Source: Breviolum minutum Mf 1.05b.01 (lineage: Eukaryota; Sar; Dinophyceae; Suessiales; Symbiodiniaceae). From it: DNA of 64,000 bases. Below the pieces are notes generated by a model. The model ran no database searches. It saw only the letters and a program-made list of their open reading frames with translations, and had not been told where the DNA came from. Position numbers and translations under genes: made by a program. Below, piece after piece: positions 1 through 13,300 of this stretch (the stretch's first letter is position 1; every line of letters starts with the position of its first letter). The stretch lies in the NCBI GenBank assembly GCA_000507305.1, contig DF239819.1, positions 6,356-70,355 on the forward strand, read 5' to 3'.

Positions 1-80
1 AAAAACCAGCTACTGCCACCCAACACGAACTCACACTCTCTTCCCCGGCACTGCCGGTGGGTGCGTTAGCTCTTGAATAA
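1..80. other. GC-rich edge segment, possible exon cut by window end
   Basis: Both strands are open. Minus: NAPTGSAGEE ending near a GT donor. Plus: ATATQHELTLSSPALPVGA ending in TAA at 78-80. Too short to decide. Confidence 0.2.
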
Positions 81-352
81 TTGTTCCTTTATCAGCTTTG
101 ATAGTTTTTTTGTTCTCCAGACCAGCGAAGCACCGATTCCCCAAAATAGTTGCTTGTCTTTTTGAAAAGGCAACATTTTTTTAGCTGGACTTTTTTTTTT
201 TACCGGAAGTGATGTTCGGGGTGCAAAACGCTCAAGTCTTAAAAAAGGAACTCCAAGATATGAAACAGAAAACACTTGATGTAACTAGCATCTTGGCCAC
301 TAAATGGCAAAGCAAAAATCCCCGATCAAAAGAAGGCTGTTGGCTACTTTGT

Positions 353-446
353 CTATCTTTCAAAGATGGACCCAACAACGAAGCAAATCGGACTTGCAAA
401 GAGGGCAGTTTTTGCTACTATTGATGGAAGAAATCTGGCTAGGCAC
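353..446 (-). pseudogene. Possible following exon of the 491-694 segment
   Basis: Acceptor ATGCCAG|G continues the split codon as R, then CLARFLPSIVAKTALFASPI, reaching TAG at 353. Phase agrees with the upstream donor. The plus strand here is also open for 71 codons, so support is weak. Confidence 0.25.
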
Positions 447-490
447 CTGGCATGTATGAAAACAATGCTTACTGTAATGAGATAAATTAC

Positions 491-694
491 CTATCAATCA
501 ACTGTCGTGCCAGATATCTTCCATGAACAGTAGGGTCAATATCATACATCTGGGTGAATTGGTTGTTCAAGATGATGGGCCCCAAAAGTTGATTGTAGGA
601 ATGCTCGACCTCAACAAAGATCTGTAGTCACCGTAGTTCTTGAAGTGCTGTAATTTTGCGCCCTAGCCAATTATACAACTCATCTCCAATAATC
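491..694 (-). pseudogene. Coding-like exon with an in-frame TGA
   Basis: A strong acceptor (TTTTTTGCAG|G at 694) opens IIGDELYNWLGRKITALQEL, then an in-frame TGA, then IFVEVEHSYNQLLGPIILNN and QMYDIDPTVHGRYLARQLID to donor GATAG|GTAATT. Frame continues on both sides of the TGA. It lies downstream of the HBS1-like stop, so it belongs to the next gene or is a decayed copy. Family not recognised. Confidence 0.4.
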
Positions 695-892
695 CTGCAA
701 AAAACAAAGGTCATTTATCAGGAAGTGTCCGAGGCCCCGCTATTATTGCTTGATATATGTTTTTCTTACTTGCCAAAATAATCATAAACCACCCTCAGCT
801 ACACGCGCAGATCCATTTTGATCATATGGGTAAATTAGGGCAACAATTTCGGGAGCCCAAAGAGCGAAAGAGCGAAATTGATCATATGAGCG

Positions 893-908
893 AAAGAGAA
901 AGAGAGAG

Positions 909-959
<51 letters not shown>

Positions 960-989
960 AAAAAAGAAAGAAAGAAAGAAAGAAAGAAG

Positions 990-1059
<70 letters not shown>

Positions 1060-1081
1060 CAAACAGAAAGAAAGAAAGAAA

Positions 1082-1113
<32 letters not shown>
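893..1113. repeat. (GAAA)n/(GACA)n microsatellite
   Basis: About 220 bp of tetranucleotide repeat, GAAA with interior blocks of GACA (near 990-1022 and 1059). It creates spurious ORFs on both strands. It lies just downstream of the HBS1-like stop codon. Confidence 0.95.
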
Positions 1114-1384
1114 CGTTCCTCTAGATCTATAAACTTTCCTCTAGAAAAACTACCAACCTGAAGCGTAATTCATAGATTCTCAGCTGTCATCTTTTGTGTT
1201 ATTCAATATCATCCCTATTCACAAGATTCACACATTTTTCTGAGATGACTTACAAGGAAAGAATTCAATTATACTTCATCATACACACAAATTATGAGTG
1301 ACTAATGATCCAAACATCAACCAAGCTTCAACATCCAAGTTCATTTAAGGACAACCAAGGCACCTAGAGTTGTGGCTGTGCCGC

Positions 1385-4300
1385 TTACTGAACGGCCAGC
1401 ACCACTCCGGCTCCGACCTGCAACCAATGGTGCCGGGAATGATTCTTATGAACGTTCGGAACCCCTGGAAAAGGAGATCCCTTTTTGGAAAGTATCATTT
1501 TCAGGTTCCGATGGGATCAACTTTTTAGGGATCATTGCTCCATAAGAACCAATTTTCAGGTTTGTTGATCCCTTGTTAAACTTGGGGGGTGCATGTTTTT
1601 AGGGAGGAATTGGATCAACAAACAGCCAGTGCCAATTTTTCATTATTTTAGGCTATATATGACAGCACCGGTGTTTTTTGTTGTCTTTTAGATGGCTTTT
1701 GCGGGGGGAAAAGGAAATGGACCAAAACCTCATGTTGAAGGCATCCGGTTTGCTTTTTCACCATGGCTAGTTGAGGAGGGATGGTTTTTTTTGGGGGAAT
1801 CGTCGAATCGTTGCTCTAAAACGTGACTCTAGAAATATGTTGGCTTTCCATATAAACGATGTTGCCGGGTCACCTGAAATCAAAAGGTGGGTGGGCTTCC
1901 AAAACGAGATAGGTCCTCCCTTTGTGCAAGTGTCTGCGAATATTCACCCAGCAAAAGTGGAAATCGAGATCCATCATGCGCGAATTGCTGCCAAAACATC
2001 CAGAAACGAGATTGAGATGAGGTAATGTAGGGAGTCATTTACCGCGCGTTTGCCTTCCCTTCGATCCTCCAGAATTCTGGATGCTGAAAAGGCACCGTTC
2101 GACCACGGTCTCGTAGCACAAAGCGACTAAGCCTCAGTTTTGCCAAAACGTGCTTGTTTTTATTGAAGAGAATGATTGGACTCCTATTCTTATGGTGGTT
2201 TCGGTCTCGAACGGTGAACATCTTTCTAAATTGAAACCACTGCCTACACCGCGCACATTGAATTGTCTTTAAACGTCAAAAGATCAAGTTTGCAACCGCC
2301 CGTACCAGCTATAAAGGTTTGATAGATTACCCAATTTAAAGGGGATATACCCGTTGCCTAATGAAATGACCGAGTTTTGGTGGATTGCTTTGAGGGGCGT
2401 TCCCTAGTTCTTGAGACATACCCGGCTAGACTTTTGCCACTAAAAAGTGCTTGACTATCAACATCTACCAGCACTCTCTAAATGAGAGGTGCCATTCATA
2501 CAATATGAGTTGGGTTGCTATTGACAGCGGGTTGCCATTGACAGTTCCAAAAACAAATCGAGACTCACGTTGTTTGTTGCCGAGGACCCTTTGCCAAGGG
2601 GCGGTGTCACTGCGGACGAAGCAGACTTTGGTTCGACACACACCTCACTAGTGTTGATGATGATTGAGTCTAGGTAATGGTTGATTTATATGGTACATGT
2701 AGGTAAATATGCCATACATGACATGGATCCTACGGGCATAGTAATTATTTCGTGGAAGATAAAACATCACATGTAATTACTCCAGCTGCAAATTGGCTTT
2801 TGGACTCAGGATTTTGGAAACAATTCCCTCGTCCCGGTTGTCGGGGCGAGGTCAAAAAACATCAACTTGTTGGGGCGGGGTCAAAAACTGAAGTAGCTAG
2901 GTGATGTTGGGGTCAGATTTCGCAATCCTAAACTACATTTCAAGATTTTCAGAGTCATGTCGGTTTCATCGCTTTTTTTTGCCCGAGTTCGAGATGATAC
3001 AAAGTTGATCACAAAGACCGCATTGGCCCATGTAAGCCGATGCAAACTAGTAACTAAAACGTCGCCGTCTTTTCATTTGCAATTCATCATCAAAGACACG
3101 CAGGCCATAAACCCTCAAGGACTCAGGGATTGTCTTGCTTGCCAAAGACTCGCATTCTCTGAAGGCACCGTCCCCAATAGCCGTCACTGACTCAGGGACA
3201 GTGATGCTTGCCAAAGAACTGCAACCTTGAAAGGCAAAGTCCCCAATAGCCGTCACTGACTCCGGGATAGTGATGCTCGCCAAAGACCTGCAACCTTGAA
3301 AGGCAAAGTCCCCAATGGCCGTCACTGACTCGGGGATAGTGATGCTTGCCAAAGACCTGCAACCTTGAAAGGCAAAGTCCCCAATGGCCGTCACTGACTC
3401 GGGGATAGTGATGCTTGCCAAAGAACTGCAACCTTCAAAGGCAACGTCCTCAATAGCTGTCACTGACTCAGGGATAGTGATGCTTTCCAAAGATTTGCAA
3501 CTTGCAAAGGCAAAGCCCCCAATGGCCGTCACAGAGTCAGGGATAGTAATGCCTGCCAAAGAACTGCAACCTTGAAAGGCAAACTCCCCAATAGCCGTCA
3601 CTGACTCGGGGATAGTGATGCTTGCCAAAGACTCGCACATTTGAAAGGCACCTTTCCCAATGGCTCTCACAGACTCGGGGATTGCCACCTTGACCACCTG
3701 GTTGCAATTTTTAAAGGCCTCAGCAGGAATTTCCCTGAGAGAAAAGGGGATGTTGACTTGGAGAAGGCCCTCTGCATCAATTGTCTGTTTTGTTGCTGCG
3801 TCAACTTGGTTTCTAAAGTAAATGACAGTCACTTCAGATTCAGCATGCAACAGCCCCACAGACTCCAGTGTCTGATCGTCATCCAGTAACAATCCATCGG
3901 CCAGGACCTTTACTCTTAGAATTTGGCGCTCAATCGGATCTTGACCATGCTTCAATTCAAGAAGCATTGCCTTCAATTCTCTAATGGTGTTTGTTGGCAT
4001 GACTTCAACGGTGAGGTCACCACCTTCTAAGGTTTTCACTTTCAGTTCGCATGGCATGACGGCCATGGCGGCCAGAAAATCTTCAAAACGAAATCGTCGA
4101 AGGTGAAGGTGCGTCTCCAAAATGTGAGGTGCTACTTCTCCACTAAATGCAAACTTTGTGATGCCAAAGATCGTACTGCAAGATTCATCAGCATTCTAAG
4201 CAAATGATTTCACGGAACCCCTCTACTAAAACCTACTAAAACCTACTAAAAGTGTTGGATTTTTCTGAACATTGGCAGGTTTGGTCTCCATGGTGTGTCT

Positions 4301-7300
4301 TTGCTTTTTGTGTGTTGCTGGGCCGCGGAGGGCCTCAAGAGCTCAAAAAATAACGACCACAAACAACTCCCGAAGCATCAAAGTTAACACTGTGCTCACT
4401 TAATTCTGCCCACCCCGAAACAAAAAATCAACTGGTTCGCAACGCAATCTTTGAACTTGCATATGGGTCAAAAGCTTGAAAGGTGCAACCGACTTTAAAT
4501 CCACGTCCCACCAGGCATGAGGGTCACTTATAGCCTTAAAGTCGTCCCGAGGTGCAATGGTTTCTGTACCCTTCTGCGGAAATCTACATGAATCCAGGTG
4601 GAATATGGTGGAATCCCGTGAAAATCAATCGAGGTTGAACAGGGGATGTTACAAAACTTCCGGGTTTTTTTGGTTAACAAAACGTTCAAAACGTCAAGCC
4701 AAAAATTCCTCCAAAAACAACCGTTCCAGGTATCCAAATACCTAGAAAGGTTGGTTTTTGGGTGAATGTGAATGTGGGGGATATGTGGGGGATATCTGGG
4801 TGATATATTTGACATGGTAAAAAACTGAAATATGCAGGGTAAGTGAAATTCATGAAAATGAAGAATTGACATGCCTGAGTGAATTGCAAAAAGTCCCAAC
4901 CTGCATTTTTAAATCGTTGCTGGATTATCTGAGTGAACTTTTGGCAAAGGTTGTAATACTAAAAGAAGCGTGAATCAATCATTATTTTCAGGCCATTTGC
5001 GGAGGATTCTCCCCATTGAAGGTATCTTTCCATGGTGCTATCACAGTCAAGGTCGTGTCTTAAAGGACAAGCCGGTGATTTAAAACACATTTTGCTGACG
5101 GCATAGACTGCACGAGCAACTGCTGAGTAATTATCCATAGTTCATGGCGGGGATTTCTATACAAATAAGGCTTTCATAGGCCTTACCTAGAAATTGAAGG
5201 TGCTCAATGATCACAACAAGAACATTGACGTTTGTTGAACCCCCGTTGAGTCTGATGTCATGTCATTTCTGTTGTGAAGTATGAAACGCTTGCCTTTACA
5301 TCGAATTCGATGAACTGGTAAGTGATTTGGGAAATTTCTGGGACTCTTTGATTTCTGAAATACACCATCCCTAGTTCCTTAGCTCCTCCAGGTACCACTG
5401 ATACCAGCGGTTCACAAGTGGACCAGGAATGATGTCGGGAGGTTTCTTCAGTGGGAAGTCTCAATTTGGAATACCCAAAGCACCCCGAAATGAAAAGTCT
5501 CCAACCTTTTGATGGGCACCATGGTCATGTGAAAGTTGCATGTTCTTTTTCCCCATCAGGTCGTCAGAATTCCCACGCGGCCTCACCTTCTCATTGAGCT
5601 GCAACCAAACAATTGCATTGTTTCCCTTCACCAAACACTTCGGCCTTAAATTTGCTTGCAGTGCAGCTGGGGATGTTGCAAGACTTAAGTAAAACTGTGA
5701 TTGGTAAGTTTGCATGGATTACCTAAGTAATACCAGGTGAGGATTTACATGAAAAGTTATATTATGTACAAACCAAGCACCATAAATCATGTATACAAAC
5801 GGTTTGTGAGTTTTTGAAACCCCGACACACTTACCAAATATATTTGGGTTCTCAATCGCTTACCGTGGTAAACCTCTTACCCGCTCGAATGTCTGCAAGG
5901 CTTGAAGACCAGTGAATGTGTATCTTATCCATGCGATTATCCATAAAATCCAAACAAATGAAAAACATGACACTGGGAGAGAGTGATATCCGCCAAATTG
6001 TACACAACTGAGGTGAATTTGGAGTTTTTGAATCTGGGCTCAGTGACACTAAATGTATATACATGACATTTTTTTTGGGAGTGGATTTTCAGCTTCAAAA
6101 TTCTACCGTCTTAAACTTGCTGCTGTTAAGAGTCAAAATGGAAACAAAACTCATGGTGAATTTGTTTGTTTAAGGGCCAACAGCTTTCTCTGGCGGTGAA
6201 AGTACAGGGGTCAACAGGTTGTGAAAATAAAACATGTCTGAAAGTTGTTCACCAAAGTATCTGTAAATACCTATAATTGTGTTCATTCTGTTGATAATGT
6301 ATAGAGAACAGTCTGTAAATTTGTACAACGGATCCATGTTGTCTTTTTTTGTTGCAACCAAACGACCCTGGCCAACAAACAACCAGAAGTGATCCTATGT
6401 TTTCCTCCACTGGGAGTTCGCCACCGTCTTTCTTGGGCCTCGCCCTTCACAATGAGCTTTTCCAAACGCACGAGCCTCACTGCGATCAAATAAACAACGA
6501 TTTCCCTACGTGGGAGTTTCACCCCAATTGAAAAATATTGGTCAAGTTGGAACATTTCCCAGGTAGGGAGAGGTAAACACCAAAAAAATGAAACCACCAC
6601 CTAGTTTCCGCCCTAGTTTCCACATGGATCCAAGTGGAAGTTCTGTGAGAGTTAGTAGTCCTCCAATCTAGTAGTGACCACAAATACCATCAGTACTGAA
6701 CTGCTGCACTAGCTCGGATGTCATAAAACCCTTTATAATACACATTGGCCACTTTTCAAAAGAAGTAGATTACCCTCCCTGAAACTAGCAGCTCGCCCCT
6801 GAAAATATCCCATTTCAAAAGTAAAGGATCGTCTTCCTTTCCCATCATTTTACAGGGGTTTTCCCTCGCTGTTAAACTTCGAGGAGTTTTCTCATTTCCA
6901 AAGCTGACAGTTCCTATAAAGTCCTGCAGTTGTTGTCGTCTTTACCGACTCACCCCGGAGGCCGGCGAATCGGTCACCCTTTCCGTCCCTCCCTCCGTTT
7001 GCAGGGTTGAGTCAGGTACGTTGCAGTGAGCGTTTCGGTGTGCAAATAACACATCAGCTGCGCACCTCCGTCCGGAGTGGATGGAGATTCAAACTTGGAG
7101 GATTTTCTTGGTTAGGTTTGCTTCGTTTGTTTTTTTGGGGGTGGGATGTTTGGTTGGATATTCTCATCAAACTTTGTTGTTGGCAATAGATATTGGTGGA
7201 AAAAATCAAGAAATATGATGTTTTATTAGATACAATGAGATTATATATTCTTGATATTATCTTTATAATATGATTCTGGATTCTTATCATTATCATTTGA

Positions 7301-10300
7301 ATATATAGAATTTGCCTCGGTTTGGGGGTTCCAATTCTACCTACCAACCTTGTGCCAGAACCAGCAACCTCCATCTCAGGAATCATCACACGTGTTCTAA
7401 AACTTGTTGAAACCTTCATCCTCCATTGGGAGGTCAATCAAAATTGTTCTATATAAAAGGTTTGATTCATTACAAATGGTGAGGAAACTATCGTGGATAT
7501 GATGTACTCTTGCTTGTGCCTTATCTTTCCACCATTTTTGTTCAAAAAAAAACAAGGCAACGCTGCAGAATAAATGGATCAAAACATACCGAATGTAGTG
7601 ATAATTTTGAATTTTCTGGGTTGATCTAGGAAACTCCTTTAATTTTAACAAGATACCGTTTATATATGCCAGGTATCTTCCGTGTGTTCCCCAAACAAAT
7701 ACCAGTATTGTGGGTAGTATATACCAAGGGTAGTAAAATCAAGGGCGGTATACATATCCCTATATTTCATAATCCCTACAACGAAGGGTAGTATAAATTA
7801 TAAACTATAAACCTTCTAAGATTACTTCAACCCACCAGGTGTATGTTTATCACTGCTTTTCGATGATATTTTTGGCGCATATTTCCTTCACAAATCGTTG
7901 CAACATACGCTGAACAACACCATGGAGAAAGCCCCTGAAGTTGCCGAAAGGAATCCAGAAGGTACAAGTTCCGTCCCATCTTTCCCCATTTTATCCATTT
8001 TTTCGAGTTACCCTCCCTAAAACTAGCAGCAAAAGCCCCTCAAAATGGATGGTTTGGAAGACGATCCGGCTTCCTTTTGAGACGGCTCATTTTCAGGTGC
8101 AAAATGTTAGTTTCAGGGAGGGTATATCATTTCTTACTTCAATTCACGGTTGTCGTCGTTGTCAACGATCCCTTGAAAGACAAATTCGATCCACCGGGAC
8201 ATCATCTTGCATCAATGGCACCTCGCATTAATGGTACCTCTGTGTCAAAAACCAAGATCTGTACCTGACCATTCAGAGGCAATGTTAGGAAACATATTCC
8301 CATCTTTTTTAAGTATTTGGTGGTTCGGTTGAACCACCCATCTGCAACTTCTTTAGTTGTAGGTAATCTTCCGGAACTTTGCAATTATAGGCCTCAGGTT
8401 TTTTTTGCTTGCTGGTGTAGGCTGTTTTTTTGGTGTACACTGTGTACACCCCCTTTTACCACAAGAAATCTCACGGGTGGGGTTCGAAATGAGGTCACGA
8501 TGAACATAAGTTTTGGAATTTTCAAGCATCGAAGTGCACGGCTATCCTTGGAAAACAAGCCCCTTCACTTCCAAAATAAATGGTCCAAACCTCTGAGGAA
8601 GTAAAATCATAGCAGCATAGGTGTAGCTTGTTCCACTCACGTGTAGACATTATCACCTTATCACCTGTGTTGAACGAAAAAGATATGTACAATCTGAGGT
8701 ATGTACATAATACATAATACTTATGTGAACCCCTGTGACAAAAACACGTGCTGAACAAGAAAAATGTATTTATTGCATATGCCACCTTAGTCCTTCTTCA
8801 AGATCCGCTCCAACCTGCAGGGTATCAGACACAGGTACCGGACTCCTGGCAGGCTTCCAAGTCACATCGTCTGTTGATGGTCGTTTTTCTCGTCACCTAA
8901 GGCCTTATTAAGGCCTTATTTCTTGGGGTGACGTTTGGGGGGTGGTACCCTTAAATTCCCATGATTTTCATTGATGTTCGATGGTTCTTTCCAAACTGAA
9001 GGTATAGGAATCCACTACTTGACAGGTAATAATAAGTAATGAAAAAGGATGACAAAGGTCACTGTTTCTGGGATGTGGCCACAGCACTACCTTTATTTAG
9101 GTCTTCAGGTTTCAGAGGTTTCAGAAAACCACCCATCATGTCATTGCTGTTGGGGTATTCCGTGGGCGTATCTTTTTTTTGTTTTTCGGGCTGGTTCAGT
9201 GGGAAACGGTGCAGTGATAACAAGGCAAACATCTTTGGGTTGAATCACCTTGTGACGGAAAAAACTGCATGAAGTATATAATTTGTCTGCAGAACAATTA
9301 CTGCAATTATGGATATGTTAAAATTTGGGATACCTCTAAATATCTCTAAATGAATGGATAAAATCGTTGATTATAGGAATCCGGTGTTTTTTAAGGGTGG
9401 CCTTAATTTTGAGATATCATAATCATTTCAGTCTGTGCTTGACACCACGGGTTATTCCTGTCAAATTGCTCAAGTGGCACATATCTTGAAAGATCTTAGT
9501 GTACTTGCTCGCCCGCGAGGGCCAATGAAAAAAAACTTGGGTGTTGGCTAATCACCTCTTAGATGAAACCCTATAAAAATCTATAAAACATACCAGCACC
9601 CTTCAATGGGCTGTGTTTAAACCCTTAGGGGTTGCTTTATGGCGCCCTTTCCCACCCATTTGGCACCCTTTGGAGGGTCCAGGTAGGAATATGTTCATCA
9701 TCAGCTGGTTAGCCGGATTCCCGTCAACAAGGCCACCATCCCAATCCCAACCATCCCCATCCTCTCGCTGATGACACCGCCAATGGATGCAAACTGAGGT
9801 TCCACAGGAACCAACACCTTAGGATCTGAGCTTTTTTTCATACTTTCAAAACACACATCAAACAAATAGGTGGTTGACCAAAATAGCATGTCAAAATGGG
9901 TTCACTTTCCCCACGTTTCGAGGTGAAAATCAAAAACCTCTGAAAGCACCACCTAGAACAAGTTCGCCCATGTGGATCCTTTTTTGGTGGTGTTGACACT
10001 TAGAATGCAGTATTGATGAAATAGGCTAAGTCTGCATCACCAAAAACTTTGGGACCAAACAAATCGAAAAATAAAAGGTTGCAACATGCCACGGTTTTGT
10101 GCATACTTCTATTGACAATCCCGAGTTGTTGGGGAACGGAAGGAATCCATGTCTTCCAAAATGTGTTGTGTATCAGGTCATTATATTACCGACCCGAACA
10201 ATACACTATTAGGTGGAAATCCTTCAAATTTACCATACATTTGCATCAAGTTTGATCCCCTCCAAACAGGTAATGTAATGATTTTTGGTGTATCACCGAT

Positions 10301-13300
10301 CCAAAAATGCTCCGTCCGTCACAGCCACGCGAAACGATCGTCGAACCGAGACACTGAGTCTAAATGGTCTCCAGCCTTGGCTGAACCTCGGTCAGCAAAT
10401 CACCAAATCACCATCACTCTCGTTGGTTTGGTGGCATTTCCCATAAGATCCATGGGACTAGTATAGGTATATCTACCCCCTACCATTGACCATAAAAATC
10501 CACCAAATGTAGGTAAATACACCATATATGGATGATATGGGTTTAGCTTTAACTCGTTTTTTTTTGGTAAGTATGTTCAACTTGGGCATATTTTGTGGAG
10601 GGAGGAAAGTCAACTGGAAGGATTTTGGGCTATATAGAACTACCACAATACTTGGCTTCAACTCTACTTGTATAAGTAGAAATGGTGATTTTCAACAACC
10701 CAGTGAAAAGGGGTGTAAATAAAGGAGGGTTCATCGTTTTTGAAAAGACTTTGGGAAACAATCATGGGTTAAAGAGTGAAGTCACGGAAAAGTCACACCT
10801 GAATTTGATCAAGAATGTCAAACCATCATCCCCTCTTCTGTGGGAGAGTAAAAGGGTTGATGCCTCCTCCGCGGCCCGCAAGTTATGTCTTGAGAAAGAC
10901 CGTGTCATTTTGACCTTGCTTGCCGTGCACTTCGAATTAGACCAGAAGAATCCTGGGTGGAAATGGAGTTGCTTCAGTATATGCTGGGAAACCCGAGCAT
11001 TAATCATGAATATGAATCTGCTTGCGGTGGATGTAAGAATAGGCTCTCACTCTCTTTCAAGATTTCAGTACCTGAATTTCAAGAGACCCATCGGCTTCAT
11101 GATATGTGTTTCATGGGCCTTCATGGAGACTGGCAGTCCATTCCCATTCGAACAATATCGTGAATTTGATTCCAAAACAAATATGAAGGAACTAGACATA
11201 AACATACCAAAGAAACCAAACAAATCAACAACAAATGGAAGCTTTTGGCCCCTTATGATTTGCTATATAATGAAGTTCATGTTTGAAAACGTAGGTATCA
11301 TTTACAATAGGCTGGTCTCCACCAATAGGCTGGCTCTTCCATCCAGGTTCATTCCATTAAAAAACAGACCGAAACTGCAACTGCACACGGGAGATGTGAC
11401 CGACGGGTGTTGACTGTTCACATAAACACCACGGCCACAACCATGGAACTTCTACGTCTTCGGAAGCCATTCTTTGGGCTTCTGAATTTTTCACATCGAC
11501 GCGACAGACAGGGGCCATTTTTTTCTTGCCATTCAGAAGTTTCATTGGTGGTAAGATGTCAACAACAAATATAAATTCAACAAACATCACTGCACAAAAA
11601 TGAAAACAAACTGGCAAATCCCTGTTTGCACTTCGCGCGAAGATACGTGGCTTTTTTTGACCGCGAGAATCTCCTTTTTTGGTGATTTGAGATTACAGTC
11701 TACCGTTCCGCTAACCTCGCAGACTGAGACATCCAAAACAGCTGACCTTCATGGGATCGGTCTCAGTCGTTTCGGGCTTCCGCGTGTCGTTCACATGGCA
11801 TCCAAATGAGACAAGGCAAAGCTCCTGGTGTCTACACCCGCCGGAAAATTGACGGCTGGAAAACCCCAAAAATTTGGAGGTTTGGTTCAGATGATTTTCC
11901 TTTTCAATTGGGTGATTTTTAGGTTCCAGCCGTTGATTTTCTGAAACTTATGTTGGGTCATTTTTTGAAACAAGAAACCAAAGAAATCACATCAGGATTT
12001 TTCTGAAGTTCCACACTGCGTCTCAAAGTTCTCGGGAAGTATATCACCCCTTTGGGTAGGGGGATTTGGAACATGCTGGAACAACATGTAAACTATCACC
12101 CAAGGACCTAATTTGAGCAAAAAATTGGTAGCTTATTCTCCACCTGAAATTTCAAAACTGGAAACAATTTCTTTCCCTTCAAAAAACAAAATCAACTTAA
12201 TCGTCAAAGCACAAGATGTTTGTGCTGGTTTGAGTACATTTTGCTTTTTATGTCTCACCTACATTTGACTTTACACCCCTGAAGCTTAACATGGTTCACC
12301 TGAAAATACCCCTTTGGAAAAGGAGATTCCTTTTGGAACCCCCACCATTTTCAGCTTCCAGCCTTTAAAACTTGCCGTTAAATTAAACCGTCCTTGGAAT
12401 CCTCAATGCGAAGAAGAGATGAGATTCAGCACTAAGGCACTTAGGAGGTGCTACAAAGGTATAGCCAAAGGCGGTCATGAGATTCAACATCCGCGTTGAA
12501 TCCACCCATTCGCCCATCCAACCGTTAGGAGGTTTACACATCTGTAACTCACCGGCACTTTTCCTTAGGAATGATGTGAGTTTTTTCGAAATCTGGTTGA
12601 ACAAGGTGGGAACAAAAAATTAACTTGAGTTGTAATTTGAAATCAGTATCCGCACTAAAAATGAATGACTACTGAACTGCAGATGGATGTTTGTTTGATT
12701 TTGAGAAACCATTTTCAGGCTCATTGTTCCTGAAAGGTGTAGCTGAAAGTAGTTTCCATGTCATGTCTATTTTTTTTGAAAGTTGAATCATCATCATCGT
12801 CATCACGGTCATCATTGTTTGTCCTCATCATAATCATCATGGTCAGCAGCACAGTCATCATCAAACAGCAAGCAAAAATCCTGGAACTAGACGTCTGCTT
12901 TGTGGTTCCCAAGCTAACAAAATAAACGGCGTTCAACATTTCAACATTGGACAACCATGGAAAACCAACAAACGTCCAGTACCTAAAACTCAGTTTTTTC
13001 ACAAAAAAGACTTGGGGCCTTGGGGATAAAGAAATGGCATGGAAAAACGTAGTTGTTTTTCAGAAAGCAATTCCATCCACCTGTATTTATCTGGGGTGAC
13101 TTGACATAAGTCTGAAAATTCCAAGTGGCTTTTAAAGGTATTTCCTCCCCAACAAGGTGCCATTTGCAATTTACAATCTTTCCGTAAAGCAGGATTCAAT
13201 ACTCTTTTGAATCTTTAAATAGTTCAGGTGCCATGCTCAACCAGTGAGTTCAGTATCCATACGCCATACATATCACTTCCACTTGGCTGTAACGTGCTGT

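Larger units (their letters stand above)
1385..8264 (-). other. HBS1: HBS1-like gene: domain III exons and C-terminus
   Basis: 8264-8220 gives [15 protein letters not shown], matching the ARxxxFxxxxPxxxG entry to domain III. 5923-5881 gives [14 protein letters not shown]. 5666-5587 gives [20 protein letters not shown], close to the PKFLTKGQNALVELQ pattern of animal HBS1. 2643-2588 gives [18 protein letters not shown] and 2132-2096 gives [12 protein letters not shown], the family signature LGRFxLRDxGRT. 1417-1385 gives [10 protein letters not shown] followed by TAA. The last three introns use GT donors. The 2.9-kb intron 2644-5586 contains the BspA-like gene. Confidence 0.87.

Noticed and set aside
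757..1161. 134-codon plus ORF and 75-codon minus ORF
   Set aside because: Translation of the GAAA/GACA microsatellite.
1692..2025. Plus-strand coding-like reading starting [17 protein letters not shown]
   Set aside because: Attractive at first, but it lies in the last HBS1-like intron, needs a frameshift in a T/G run and is followed by stops in every frame; similar plus-strand readings at 2030-2660 proved to be antisense to real HBS1 exons.
9701..9810. Similarity of [16 protein letters not shown] to the Golgi pH regulator family
   Set aside because: A short match to the xRxGVIGVTxMAxLSG motif, but the flanking exons and phases place this segment in HBS1 domain II.
10881..10929. Minus-strand reading [13 protein letters not shown] as a domain II exon
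   Set aside because: Acceptor and phase do not fit; the exon at 9763-9714 fits the expected strand better.
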